DNA of 64,000 nt from Dactylosporangium vinaceum (GTDB lineage: Bacteria > Actinomycetota > Actinomycetes > Mycobacteriales > Micromonosporaceae), in the NCBI RefSeq assembly GCF_019904175.1, contig NZ_CP061913.1, positions 2,356,001 through 2,420,000 on the forward strand, written 5' to 3'. Below, piece by piece: positions 18,821 through 27,225 of the stretch. The notes under the pieces were generated by a model. That model was not told the DNA's origin and made no database searches. It saw nothing but the letters and a program-made list of their open reading frames with translations. Within the stretch, counting starts at the first letter, position 1. Each line of letters starts with the position of its first letter. A program made the position numbers and the translations under genes.

Positions 18821-19722
18821 TCGGTGAGGCGCTCATCGATCTGCTCGAGTCCACCTCGGGCGGTGAGCTCGTCTACCGCCCCGCGGTCGGCGGCGCCCCG
18901 TTCAACGTCGCGGTCGGCATCGCCCGCCTGGGCGCGGACGTGCATTTCGTCGGCTCCTTCGGCGACGACCCGTTCGGCCATCGCCTGCTGGACTTTCTCG
19001 ACAAATCCGGCGTCGGTACCGATGGTGCGCAGACGATCCCGGACGTGGCGACGACGCTCGCCGTCACGACGTTCCAGGGCCACGAGCCGACGTTCCGGTT
19101 CTACGGCTCGCCACCTTCCTACGGCCTCCTCGACGCCGCACGCGTCGACGTCGACCGCGTGGCCGGGGCGCGCCTGCTGTACTGCGGGTCGATGTGCCTG
19201 CTCGCCCCGCCCGTCCTCGCGGCCGCCCGCCGGGCCTGGGCCGTCCCCGGACCCGTCCGCGTCTTCGACCCCAACGTCCGCCCCGTCGTGGGCCTCAACC
19301 CGGACGTGGTCGAGGAGTTCGCCGCCACCGCCGACCTGGTCAAGCTGAGCTCGGCCGACGCCACCGCCCTCTGGGGCGAGTCCCCGGAGGCGGCCACCGA
19401 ACGTCTCCTGGCCGCGGGGGCGGGAGCCGTCGTCGTGACCCTCGGCTCACAGGGTGCGCTCGTCGCCAAGGGCTCCGCGTCGGTACTCGTCCCCGCCCCG
19501 CAGATCACACCCGTCGACGCCACCGGCGCGGGCGACGCCACGATGGCCGGCCTCAGCTGGGGCATCCTGTCCCAGGGCAAGCCGGCCGACCTGGGGGAGT
19601 GGGCGACGCTGACCCGCGTCGCGGTCCACGTGGCCGGCTACGTCTGCGAGTCTCCCGGCGGCGCGGTCGCCATGCCGACGGTCGCCGACCTGCGCGCCCG
19701 GTTCGTCGACCTCGCCGTGTGA
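18799..19722 (+). CDS. PfkB-family carbohydrate kinase, probable ATT start
   Basis: About 307 residues. The fold is ribokinase/PfkB: VVIGEALIDLLES at the N-terminus, GGAPFNVAVGIARLGADVHFVGSFG, FDPNVRP and the catalytic DATGAGDATMAG. The ideal Shine-Dalgarno (GGAGGAGG, 18784-18791) is 7 nt before an ATT codon, which gives (M)SGYGVVIGEALIDL, the N-terminus I expect for the family. GTG at 18814 or 18817 (the latter overlapping the upstream TGA as GTGA) would have poorly spaced RBSs. It overlaps the asparagine-synthase-like gene and is probably co-transcribed. The sugar substrate, probably a fructose-type hexose, is not determined. Confidence 0.85.
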   Translation: MSGYGVVIGEALIDLLESTSGGELVYRPAVGGAPFNVAVGIARLGADVHFVGSFGDDPFGHRLLDFLDKSGVGTDGAQTIPDVATTLAVTTFQGHEPTFRFYGSPPSYGLLDAARVDVDRVAGARLLYCGSMCLLAPPVLAAARRAWAVPGPVRVFDPNVRPVVGLNPDVVEEFAATADLVKLSSADATALWGESPEAATERLLAAGAGAVVVTLGSQGALVAKGSASVLVPAPQITPVDATGAGDATMAGLSWGILSQGKPADLGEWATLTRVAVHVAGYVCESPGGAVAMPTVADLRARFVDLAV

Positions 19723-19789
19723 CGGCCGGCCGGTGACCACGCCGGGTGACGGGCGGCGGCCCTCGCATCCGGTTCGTAGACTTGGCCGG

Positions 19790-20521
19790 GTGACGCCCAG
19801 GCGGTTCGGCCGTTACGTGACGGGATCGAAGGCGGCGGCCGTGGGGGTCGCCGCGGTCATCGTCGTGCTCCGGGTCCTGTACGAGTTCGGCGTCACTCCG
19901 TCGAACACGCCCCTCTGGCTCGCGGTCGCGCTGCTGCTCGCCCCGATCTTCGTGCTCAGCGCCGCCTTCATCGTGTTCGGCATCGTCTTCCGCCCGCTCG
20001 TGGACCCGCCGCCGGCCGCGCTGCGCGTGCGCGGCGACGCGTTCGTGGTGCCCGGCTCGCCGATCCTGATGGGCCGCCTGACGATGGGCTGGGCGCTGCT
20101 CGGGACCGTGTTCCTGGAGAGCGACCCGACGGTCTCCCCGACCACGCGCTTCGGCATCAACGCCGGCGCCGCCCTGGTCATCGCCGGCGCGATCATCCCG
20201 CTGCTGCGCGGCCCCCGGATCGTGGTGAGCCCGGCGGGCCTGAACATCCGGGCCGGCGGCCGGCGCATCCTGGCCTGGGACGACCTCGTCCGGGTGCCGG
20301 CCAACCCGCTGCCGATGACGGTCCGCGCCCCGAAGCTGGCCCTGAGCATCCGCCGCCCGGGCCGCACCGATCCGGGCTGGCTGCTCATCCCGCTGGAGCT
20401 GCTCGCCGTCGAGCCGGTCTTCCTCGGCTCGGTCGTCGAACACTACGTCGAACACCCCGACCGTCGCGGTGCGATCGGGACGGCGGAGGAGTACACCCGC
20501 CTGACCGGCGTCGCGGCTTAG
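19790..20521 (+). CDS. Hypothetical membrane protein with PH-like cytosolic part
   Basis: The 243-residue protein has four hydrophobic segments: two near the N-terminus (about residues 15-32 and 38-62) and two around 95-140. A soluble C-terminal part with GPRIVVSPAGLNIRAGGRRILAWDDLVRV resembles the strands of bacterial PH domains. I chose GTG 19790 because TAGACT (19777-19782) ends 7 nt before it, a leaderless arrangement; an upstream in-frame ATG at 19733 has no such support. It follows the sugar kinase after 67 bp. No function is assigned. Confidence 0.75.
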   Translation: MTPRRFGRYVTGSKAAAVGVAAVIVVLRVLYEFGVTPSNTPLWLAVALLLAPIFVLSAAFIVFGIVFRPLVDPPPAALRVRGDAFVVPGSPILMGRLTMGWALLGTVFLESDPTVSPTTRFGINAGAALVIAGAIIPLLRGPRIVVSPAGLNIRAGGRRILAWDDLVRVPANPLPMTVRAPKLALSIRRPGRTDPGWLLIPLELLAVEPVFLGSVVEHYVEHPDRRGAIGTAEEYTRLTGVAA

Positions 20522-20559
20522 GGGCCCGGCACCTCGGCGCGCGTCGCTATGCTCGGCCG

Positions 20560-21282
20560 ATGGAGCCCGCAGTCCAACTCTGCCGGTGCGTCGGGCACTC
20601 GACCGACACCCGGCCGCCCCGGGTCACGTTCCACGCGGAGCGCCAGGACACCGGCTCCCCGGTCTGGCACCGCCTGCTGGCCCTGATCGACGAGGCCGCC
20701 GCCGACGGCCGCCAGGAGTTCACGCCGCTGCGCGACATGGACGCCGACGAGGTCCGCCAGGTCGTCACCCTGCCCCCGACGATCGCGAAGCTGACGAACG
20801 TCCGCCGCCTGTCGCTCTACGGCACGAACCTGGTCCGCCTGCCTCCCGAGATCGGCGCGATGACCAGCCTGGAGGACTTCGACCCGTACTGCTCGCACCG
20901 CCTGCACTGGTACCCCTACGAGCTCACCCGCTGCACGAACCTGAAGACCAGCCGGGTCAGCACCCGCGTCCTCTACGGCAACTTCAAGTTCCGCCCGCCG
21001 TTCCCCTCCCTGCACAGCACCACCGGCGCCGACCTCACCACCCTGGACCCGGCCGTGTGGGGCGCCGACGGGGCCCGCACCTGCAGCGTCTGCACGACCG
21101 CGCTCACCGGCGAGCTCCACCAGGCCTGGATCTCCCTCCGGGTGGCCACCGACGTCCTGCCGTTCCTGGTCAACGCCTGCTCCCAGCGCTGCATCGCCGC
21201 CCTCCCGGCCCCGGAGCCCGGCTACGTCCCGACCCCGCACACCGGCGGCCCGTCAGTCGAGCAGCCACCACCCCGCCGCTGA
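20560..21282 (+). CDS. Leucine-rich-repeat protein with C-terminal Cys motifs
   Basis: This 240-residue protein has two leucine-rich repeats (IAKLTNVRRLSLYGTNLVRLPPEIGAMTSLEDF, then YPYELTRCTNLKTSRVS). A conserved-looking segment RVLYGNFKFRPPFPSL follows, then CSVC and CSQRC motifs near the C-terminus that could bind zinc. Another Cys pair (CRC) is near the N-terminus. TATGCT (20548-20553) ends 6 nt before the ATG, so the mRNA is probably leaderless. Protein interaction through the LRR is likely; the role is unknown. Confidence 0.75.
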   Translation: MEPAVQLCRCVGHSTDTRPPRVTFHAERQDTGSPVWHRLLALIDEAAADGRQEFTPLRDMDADEVRQVVTLPPTIAKLTNVRRLSLYGTNLVRLPPEIGAMTSLEDFDPYCSHRLHWYPYELTRCTNLKTSRVSTRVLYGNFKFRPPFPSLHSTTGADLTTLDPAVWGADGARTCSVCTTALTGELHQAWISLRVATDVLPFLVNACSQRCIAALPAPEPGYVPTPHTGGPSVEQPPPRR

Positions 21283-21370
21283 CCCACACCCTCCGCGGAC
21301 CCTTGCTCTGCGCCGGCCCTTGCTCCCGGCGCTTCCGGGCGATTCACGAGCATCGAAGCCGATAGACGAT

Positions 21371-21410
21371 GGCATTCCGGCTGATGCTCAACCAGGATGA
21401 CCGGAATGTC
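21371..21410. promoter_or_regulatory. Inverted repeat at the marR start
   Basis: GGCATTCCGG (21371-21380) and CCGGAATGTC (21401-21410) match at 9 of 10 positions with a 20-nt spacer, and cover the start codon of the marR gene. This fits an autoregulatory operator. Confidence 0.45.
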
Positions 21411-21948
21411 GGCCGGTGCGGATGAAGGCGGTCCATTCGACGCGTTCCTCCGTCGGGAGGCGACCGCCGGCTTGGCGCTGCCGCCCGGAAGGCTGAGCGC
21501 GACCGAGGCCGTGCTGCACCTGCACCGCGCGGCCAACGCGGTCCGCCAGCACGTCGAACAGGAAGTCCTCCGCCCCCGCCAGCTCACCTGGACCGGCTTC
21601 GTCGTCCTGCGCACCGTCTGGGCCGCCCGCCGCATCGAAACCCGCCACGTCGCCGAACAGGCCGGCATCTCCAAGGCCACCCTCACCGGCGTCGTCGACA
21701 CCCTCTCCGGACGCGGCCTCGTCAAACGCACCATCCACCCCGACGACGGTCGCCTCGTCGTGCTCCAGCTCACCCGCGGCGGCCACCGCCTCCTCCGCGA
21801 GCTGCTTCCCGAGTCGCAGCACGCCGAGGCCTACGCCCTCTCGTTCCTCGAACCGGCCGAACTCAGCCGCATCACCGCCGCGCTGCGCGGACTCGTCGAT
21901 CACCTGGAGCGGCGAGGGCGAGGTGGCCCGGCTCTGTCGGATGGGTGA
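21397..21948 (+). CDS. MarR-family transcriptional regulator
   Basis: The 183-residue protein has the winged HTH of MarR proteins: LTWTGFVVLRTVWAARRIETRHVAEQAGISKATLTGVVDTLSGRGLVKR, with the wing HPDDGRLVVLQLT. Flanking helices would form the dimer interface. The ATG at 21397 is followed by another at 21406; neither has a strong RBS. The ligand and targets are unknown. It precedes lemA by 43 bp on the same strand. Confidence 0.88.
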   Translation: MTGMSAGADEGGPFDAFLRREATAGLALPPGRLSATEAVLHLHRAANAVRQHVEQEVLRPRQLTWTGFVVLRTVWAARRIETRHVAEQAGISKATLTGVVDTLSGRGLVKRTIHPDDGRLVVLQLTRGGHRLLRELLPESQHAEAYALSFLEPAELSRITAALRGLVDHLERRGRGGPALSDG

Positions 21949-21991
21949 CGGTTCCACCTGGGGGGCAACCCGCGGCGGTCACCATGCGCGC

Positions 21992-22558
21992 ATGAACGCT
22001 TTGATCGTGCTCGGCGTTGTGGTCGTGCTGGTGATCGTGCTCGTCTGGTGGGCGGTGGCCACGTACAACTCGCTGGTCAAGGCCCGGACCCAGGTCGACG
22101 CCTCATGGGCGCAGATTGATGTGCAGCTCAAGCGGCGGCACTCGTTGATTCCGAATCTCGTCGAGACGGTGAAGGGGTACGCCGCGCACGAGCGCGGGAC
22201 CCTCGAGGCCGTCGTGGCGGCACGCAACGCGGCGGCTCAGGCGGCGCCCGCCGGGCCGGCGCAGCTCGCGCAGGCCGAGGGGCAGCTGACGCAGGCGCTG
22301 GGGCGGCTGTTCGCGCTGTCCGAGGCGTACCCGGACCTGAAGGCCAACCAGAACTTCCTGCAGCTGCAGAGCGAGCTGGGCGGCACCGAGGAGAAGATCG
22401 CCTACGCCCGGCAGTTCTACAACAGCGCCGTGCAGACCTACAACCAGAAGATCCAGACGCTGCCGGCAAACCTGATCGCCGGCGTGGGCGGGTTCCAGGC
22501 GCGGCCGTACTTCCAGGCCGCCGGCGGCGAGCGGGCCGACGTCAACGTGCGGTTCTGA
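21992..22558 (+). CDS. LemA family protein
   Basis: This 188-residue protein has an N-terminal TM helix (ALIVLGVVVVLVIVLVWWAV) and the helical LemA domain: YNSLVKARTQVDASWAQIDVQLKRRHSLIPNLVETVKGYAAHERGTLEAV, with the C-terminal signature FYNSAVQTYNQKIQTLPANLIA. It is probably membrane anchored with the helical bundle outside. The next gene, 4 bp downstream, encodes a DUF2207 membrane protein, a classic pairing whose function is unknown; an envelope-related role is likely. Confidence 0.93.
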   Translation: MNALIVLGVVVVLVIVLVWWAVATYNSLVKARTQVDASWAQIDVQLKRRHSLIPNLVETVKGYAAHERGTLEAVVAARNAAAQAAPAGPAQLAQAEGQLTQALGRLFALSEAYPDLKANQNFLQLQSELGGTEEKIAYARQFYNSAVQTYNQKIQTLPANLIAGVGGFQARPYFQAAGGERADVNVRF

Positions 22559-22562
22559 CGCG

Positions 22563-24443
22563 ATGGACCCGCAGTTCCTCGTCGAGGCGGCGATCGCGCT
22601 GGCCGGGCTCGGGGCCTGGCTCGCCGCGTTCGGGGGCGCGCTGTTCGTGACACGGCCCCGGCCGGTCGCCGCCCCGCCACCGACGCAGGACTTCGGCGGC
22701 AGCGAGTCGCCGGCCGTCGTCAGCATGATCACGGGGCGCTGGGAGCTGACCGAGGACGCGGCCGAGTCGACGCTCATCGACCTGGCGGCGCGGCGGGTGC
22801 TCGAGTTCCGCCAGCCCGGCAACGACCCGCTGCAGACGACGGTGCATGTGCGCGAGGCGGCGCCGTCCGGCCTCAACGCGTACGAGACGATGATCTTCGA
22901 AAGGATCAAGGCGCTCGCCATGGGCGGGATGGTGCCGCTGACGGCGCTCACGTTCCGTGACGAGGCGCAGGCGGCCGGGTGGACGAAGCGGCTGAACGCG
23001 GCGATCGTCGCCGACGCGCGGTCGCGCGGGCTGTCCCAGCGCCGGTTCTCCAAGCCGGTCGTGACGGCGCTGAGCGTGTTTGCGCTGGTACCGGCCTTTG
23101 CGCTCACCCTCGCGGCGCTGCTCTACAACCGGCGCACCGGCGGCGACTCGGGCGTCTCGTTCGTGCTCGGCATCTTCATGTGGTTCGCCCTGTTCTACGT
23201 GGCCGGCAAGTCCCGCGGCGAGCGCGACACCCCCGCCGGCCGGCAGGCGGCCGCGCGGTGGCTCGGCCTGAAGGCGTACCTGCGCGCGCACGAGAGCTTC
23301 GCCGACCTGCCCCCGGCCGCCGTCACCGTCTGGGACCGCTACCTGTCATACGGCGACGCCGTCGGCGCCACCCGCGTCTGCGCCGCCGTGATCGACCTGG
23401 GCATGGGCAACCGCAACAAGGTCTGGAGCTCGTTCGGCGGGACGTGGCACCGCGTCAAGGTCAAATACCCGAGCGTTTTTCCACGGTACGGCCAGAAAGC
23501 CCTGCGGCTCGCGCTGAAATCCGTCGCCGCTCTGGTGATTGCCGCGCTGATCACGCGGTACAACGCGATCGCCTTCGACTTCGCCCCCGACTCGGTGACG
23601 AGCTGGGTGGCGCTGGCGGTGCGGATCCTGATCCTGTGGCCGCTGCTCTACGGCGGGTACACGCTGCTCGGCACCCTCGTCGACGTCCTCACGCCGGTCA
23701 CGGTGACGGGGGAGGTGCTCTGGCTGCAGACCTGGAAGACGCGCAGCCAGGGGGAGGACGAGCCGTCGATCCCGGTGCTGCACCACCTCGCGGTGGATGC
23801 GGGGGTCACGGACCGTACTGTCGCCTGGGCCTGCCCTTCCGAGATCGCCGCGAAGTGCGACGTCGGCGACATCGTGACACTCACCGCACGACGCTGGACG
23901 CGCCGAGTGCTCTCGCTCCAGGTCGACGCCGGCGCGCGGATGCGCCGGCAGACGTACGGCGACGAGAAGACCGACGCCCTCATCCTGAACGCCATGAACG
24001 CGGGCGCACCGGCCCTGGCCACCGCGGTCCACCCGACAACTGTCACAGCATCGTCCCTGGTCACGGCCGAAGAGGCCGGCCGCGTCCTGGGCCGCCAGGT
24101 GACCTTGGCCGGCCGCGGCGGTGACGCCGACGGCGGTGGCGGCGGTGGTGGCGGTGGCGGCGGTGTGGCCATCGGGCCGATGACGCTTGCCGAGTACGTG
24201 GCGGCCGACCGCTCCGCCCTCCTCGTCACGGTCGTGACGGGCACGGCCGCCCGCTTCGCCATTGGCACCCACCGCGGCGGCACCCCCGTACCAGGCGTGG
24301 GCGAGGAGGCGTTCGCCTCAGGCCGCTGGGCGGTGGCGCGGCGGGGGGAGACGGTGATCAAGCTGGAGCAGCGCACTTCGGGCACCATTCACCAGCCGTA
24401 CCTGGTGTGGCTGCTGGGTCTCGCGGTCGCCCGCCTACCCTGA
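22563..24443 (+). CDS. DUF2207 (YciQ-like) membrane protein
   Basis: The 626-residue protein matches the C-terminal half of DUF2207: DFGGSESPAVVSMITGRWELTEDAAESTLIDLAARRVLEFRQ, GLNAYETMIFERI, then a TM pair and a cytosolic part with TPAGRQAAARWLGLKAYLRAHESFADLPPAAVTVWDRYLSYGDAVGATR. It lacks the usual extracytoplasmic DUF2207 N-terminal domain. An extra C-terminal region of about 270 residues contains two TM helices, a soluble stretch and a poly-Gly run (about residues 525-537). It is co-transcribed with lemA (4-bp gap). Function unknown. Confidence 0.85.
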   Translation: MDPQFLVEAAIALAGLGAWLAAFGGALFVTRPRPVAAPPPTQDFGGSESPAVVSMITGRWELTEDAAESTLIDLAARRVLEFRQPGNDPLQTTVHVREAAPSGLNAYETMIFERIKALAMGGMVPLTALTFRDEAQAAGWTKRLNAAIVADARSRGLSQRRFSKPVVTALSVFALVPAFALTLAALLYNRRTGGDSGVSFVLGIFMWFALFYVAGKSRGERDTPAGRQAAARWLGLKAYLRAHESFADLPPAAVTVWDRYLSYGDAVGATRVCAAVIDLGMGNRNKVWSSFGGTWHRVKVKYPSVFPRYGQKALRLALKSVAALVIAALITRYNAIAFDFAPDSVTSWVALAVRILILWPLLYGGYTLLGTLVDVLTPVTVTGEVLWLQTWKTRSQGEDEPSIPVLHHLAVDAGVTDRTVAWACPSEIAAKCDVGDIVTLTARRWTRRVLSLQVDAGARMRRQTYGDEKTDALILNAMNAGAPALATAVHPTTVTASSLVTAEEAGRVLGRQVTLAGRGGDADGGGGGGGGGGGVAIGPMTLAEYVAADRSALLVTVVTGTAARFAIGTHRGGTPVPGVGEEAFASGRWAVARRGETVIKLEQRTSGTIHQPYLVWLLGLAVARLP

Positions 24444-25030
24444 CCCGCGCAGCGGCGTTTCGCTTGGTCGTTCGCCTGCTCTGACTTGCGCGGCGGCGTT
24501 TCGTGCGGTCGTTGCCGGGCTCTGACCTGCGCGGCGGCGTTTCGCTTGGTCGTTCGCCCGCTCTGACTTGCGCGGCGGCGTTTCGTTTGGTCGTTCGCCC
24601 GCTCTGACTTGCGCGGCGGCGTTTCGTTTGGTCGTTCGCCCGCTCTGACTTGCGCGGCGGCGTTTCGTTTGGTCGTTCGCCGGCTCTGACCGGTGTTGCG
24701 GCGCTTGGTGCGGTCGTTCGCCGGCTCTGACCGGTGTGGCGGCGTTTCGTTGGTCGTCCACCTGCTCCGACCCCCGCGGTGACGTTTCGCGCGGTCGTCC
24801 GCTTGCCGTGACCTGTGCGGCGGTGCTTCGTTTAGTTGTTCGCCTGCTCTGACCTGCGCGGCGGCGCTTCGCGCGGTCGTTCGCCAGCTCGGACCGGGCG
24901 GCGGCGCGCTTCGTTTGATCGTCTACCTGCTCCGACCTGCGCGGCGGCGTTTCGTGCAGTCGTCCGCTTGCCGTGACCCGCGCGGTGACGTTTTGCGCGG
25001 TTGTCCGCCTGCCGTGACCTGCGTGCTGGC
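24438..25030. repeat. 41-bp tandem repeat array, about 14 copies
   Basis: The unit is close to CTCTGACTTGCGCGGCGGCG followed by TTTCGTTTGGTCGTTCGCCCG. Copies start at 24479, 24520, 24561, 24602 and 24643 with an exact 41-bp period, and decay towards 25030. Because 41 is not a multiple of three, all frames are visited; open frames across it are an effect of composition. There are no spacers, so it is not a CRISPR. Confidence 0.9.
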
Positions 25031-25045
25031 ATTTGCTCACTTCAC

Positions 25046-25395
25046 TCGGTGCACGTTGCGCAGCGCCCGTTGTGTGCGATGCGCGGCCCGTGCACTGCGC
25101 GGCGCGCGTTGTGTGCGCTGCACGACCTGAGCGGTGCGCGACTTGTGCGGCCCGTGCACTGTGCGGTGCAAGATCTGAACGGTGCGCGACTTGTGCGGTG
25201 CGCGACTTGCACGGTGCATGTTGTTTGCGGTGTGCGACTTTTTGCGGTGCGCGATCTGAGCGGTGCGCGACTTGCACGGTGCACGGTGTGAGCGGTGCGC
25301 GACTTTTGCGTGCGCGATCTGAGCGGTGAGCGACTTGGGCGGTGCGCGACTTGCGCGGTGCACGTTGTGTGCGGTGCGCGGTCTGAACATGGGCG
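25046..25395. repeat. Short degenerate GCGGTGCGCGACTTG repeat region
   Basis: About 350 bp built from variants of GCGGTGCGCGACTTG and GCACGGTGCACGTTGTGT with irregular spacing. It directly abuts the 41-bp array but uses a different unit. The region up to the ybhB RBS at 25624 holds no supported gene. Confidence 0.7.
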
Positions 25396-25635
25396 GCCCG
25401 GCGTGGGCGGTGCGCGGGCTTGGGGCACGTGTCTTCGCGTTCCGGCAACACGGCGTTTGCGCGTTTGCGCGTTTGGGTCGGGTGGTGCGCGGTTTGGTGG
25501 TGGGCGTTCGCGGTTCCACGCGGTGCTTGAAGATTTTCCGTCGACGACGCGCGGCCGCCTCACTTGAGGACGACGTTCGTTGGGTAAGAGGATTCCCGGA
25601 AGACAGCTGTAGCCACCTTCGCAAGGAGATTGCGC

Positions 25636-26163
25636 ATGTCCGACCGTCCGCGCCCGCCGTCGCCGTACGACTTCCTGCCCGCGGTGCCGGCGTTCAGTTT
25701 GACCAGCGAAGACCTGACCGACGGCGGCTCGCTGCCCGACGCCCAGGTCTACGAGCGCGGCAACACCTCCCCGCACCTGGCCTGGTCGGGCGCGCCGGAG
25801 GGGACCAAGAGCTTCGCGGTCACCTGCTACGACCCGGACGCCCCGACGGGCGGCGGCTTCTGGCACTGGATCGTCTACGACATCCCGGCCTCCGCCACCG
25901 AACTCCCCACCGGCGCCGGCACGGGCGACAAGGACGGCTTGCCCGACGAGGCCATCCACGCCCGCAACGATTACGGCACCCGCGACTTCGGCGGCGCCGC
26001 CCCGCCTCCGCAGGACGCCCCCCACCGGTACTTCTTCGTCGTCCACGCCCTCGACACCGACTCCCTCGGCGTCGACGCGGACGCCTCGGCGAACGTGGTC
26101 GGCTTCAACCTGACCGCCCACACCCTGGGCCGCGCGGTCCTGGTCTCATCGTTCGGCTTCTAA
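25636..26163 (+). CDS. YbhB/YbcL (PEBP, Raf kinase inhibitor-like) protein
   Basis: The 175-residue protein has the PEBP fold: [23 protein letters not shown], the ligand-site motif [19 protein letters not shown] and the second motif [28 protein letters not shown]. The length equals that of the E. coli YbhB type. The ATG has AAGGAG about 8 nt upstream. It follows 1.1 kb of repeats and is followed by a hairpin terminator, so it is monocistronic. A small-anion or phospholipid headgroup pocket is known for the family; the biological role is uncertain. Confidence 0.93.
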   Translation: MSDRPRPPSPYDFLPAVPAFSLTSEDLTDGGSLPDAQVYERGNTSPHLAWSGAPEGTKSFAVTCYDPDAPTGGGFWHWIVYDIPASATELPTGAGTGDKDGLPDEAIHARNDYGTRDFGGAAPPPQDAPHRYFFVVHALDTDSLGVDADASANVVGFNLTAHTLGRAVLVSSFGF

Positions 26164-26252
26164 CCACCCGGCCGGCAAGGCTCGAACCCCCGCCGGCCCA
26201 CTTCCCGCTCCACCACAAACAGCAGGACCACGAAACACGTCGTCAGGACCAC

Positions 26253-26284
26253 ACGGCCCGCCGCCTCCCAGGTCGGCGGGCCGT
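26253..26284. terminator. Hairpin terminator after ybhB-like gene
   Basis: ACGGCCCGCCG, a 10-nt loop, then CGGCGGGCCGT: perfect 11-bp arms about 90 bp past the stop codon. Confidence 0.7.
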
Positions 26285-26608
26285 CGGCCTGCAAACCACT
26301 TCCCACGCGGACCCCCACGACCCGTAACGGCCGCCTGTCTGGCACGCCGCTCACCGTCCGCCGCGCGCCAGAACCGGGCCTACGATCCGCGAGCGTTGGC
26401 GCACGCACAAGCTGCGCGTTTGTGCAGTCCTCATGCTCGATCGTGTCGTCTGCCTGCGTGTCCACGTGTTGCGCGTGTCCACGTGTTGCGCGTTTGCACG
26501 TGCCGTTCGCGCTGCCACTGGCCGCTCACGCTCACACTGACTGTTTGCTGCTCGCGCTAGCCGGGCCGCTGTACGTCTGCGCGTGTTGCACGTTCGTGCA
26601 CAGCGTCA

Positions 26609-26714
26609 GCCCGCGCTCACCCACGCGCCCGCGCTCATGCTCGCGCTCACCCACACGCCCGCGCTCACCCACGCGCCCGCGCTCACCCACGCGCCCGCGC
26701 TCGCGCTCGCGCTC
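26609..26714. repeat. 18-bp tandem repeat, about 5 copies
   Basis: Units close to CCGCGCTCACCCACGCGC, some interrupted, ending in CGCGCT triplets. It lies just past the 3' end of the cupin gene. The 26285-26608 interval before it is rich in short CACGTGTTGCGCGT-like repeats and holds no supported gene. Confidence 0.7.
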
Positions 26715-26738
26715 GATTGTGCGAGTTGGCGCCGGTTG

Positions 26739-27221
26739 TCAGCCGATCCAGAACGTGTCGTGTTCGAGCATGAATGCGGCGCGCTCCTCGTCGGTCATCT
26801 GCGACAGGTTCGGGAGGCCCTCGAAGTAGGCCTCCCGGGGTGCTCCGGGGGCGAAGTGGAGCAGCATCTCGGCCGGGGCGCCGGACTCGTTGCGGAATGC
26901 GTGCACGCCGCCCTCCGGTACGTGCACGAAGTCCCCGGGCTCGGTGTCGATCCAGCGCTTGCCGTCGTAGATGCGCACCGAGCCGCTCAGAATGAAGAAC
27001 GACTCGGAGATCGAGCGGTGGAAGTGCGGGTCGGGTCCGCTGGGCTGCGGGCCCATCACCCAGCGGTACAGGCCGAACTCGCCGCCGGTCGACGCGCCGG
27101 TGGCCAGGTAGTGCACGGTGTTGCCGCTGGCGTACGTGAACTCCGGCGGCGTGCCGACCGGGCGGTACGTGGCGCTCGCCTCGCCGGTTTCAGCGTGATA
27201 TTTCGGTTCTGGATACGACAT
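26739..27221 (-). CDS. Cupin-domain protein
   Basis: This 160-residue single-domain cupin has motif 1 HFHRSISESFFILSGSVRIYDG (the two His and the Glu are metal ligands) and motif 2 PGDFVHVPEGGVHAFRN. The C-terminal helix MTDEERAAFMLEHDTFWIG is typical of quercetin-dioxygenase-like cupins. TAACAT (27233-27228) ends 6 nt before the ATG, so it can be transcribed as a leaderless mRNA from within the end of metE, which stops 4 bp upstream. The substrate is unknown; dioxygenase or isomerase activity is possible. Confidence 0.88.
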   Translation of the reverse strand: MSYPEPKYHAETGEASATYRPVGTPPEFTYASGNTVHYLATGASTGGEFGLYRWVMGPQPSGPDPHFHRSISESFFILSGSVRIYDGKRWIDTEPGDFVHVPEGGVHAFRNESGAPAEMLLHFAPGAPREAYFEGLPNLSQMTDEERAAFMLEHDTFWIG

Positions 27222-27225
27222 GCCC

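Noticed and set aside
24438..25030. Possible CRISPR array
   Set aside because: The 41-bp units are head-to-tail without spacers and decay gradually; no cas genes are nearby. It is a minisatellite.
24435..25624. Long open frames across the repeat regions on the minus strand
   Set aside because: They consist of repeat translations (RTAQVAHRSDRAP-like), have no RBS, and the frame shifts with a period that is not a multiple of three.
26164..26465. Short minus-strand ORF with a hydrophobic stretch after the ybhB-like gene
   Set aside because: It crosses the terminator hairpin, has no RBS and low-complexity sequence.
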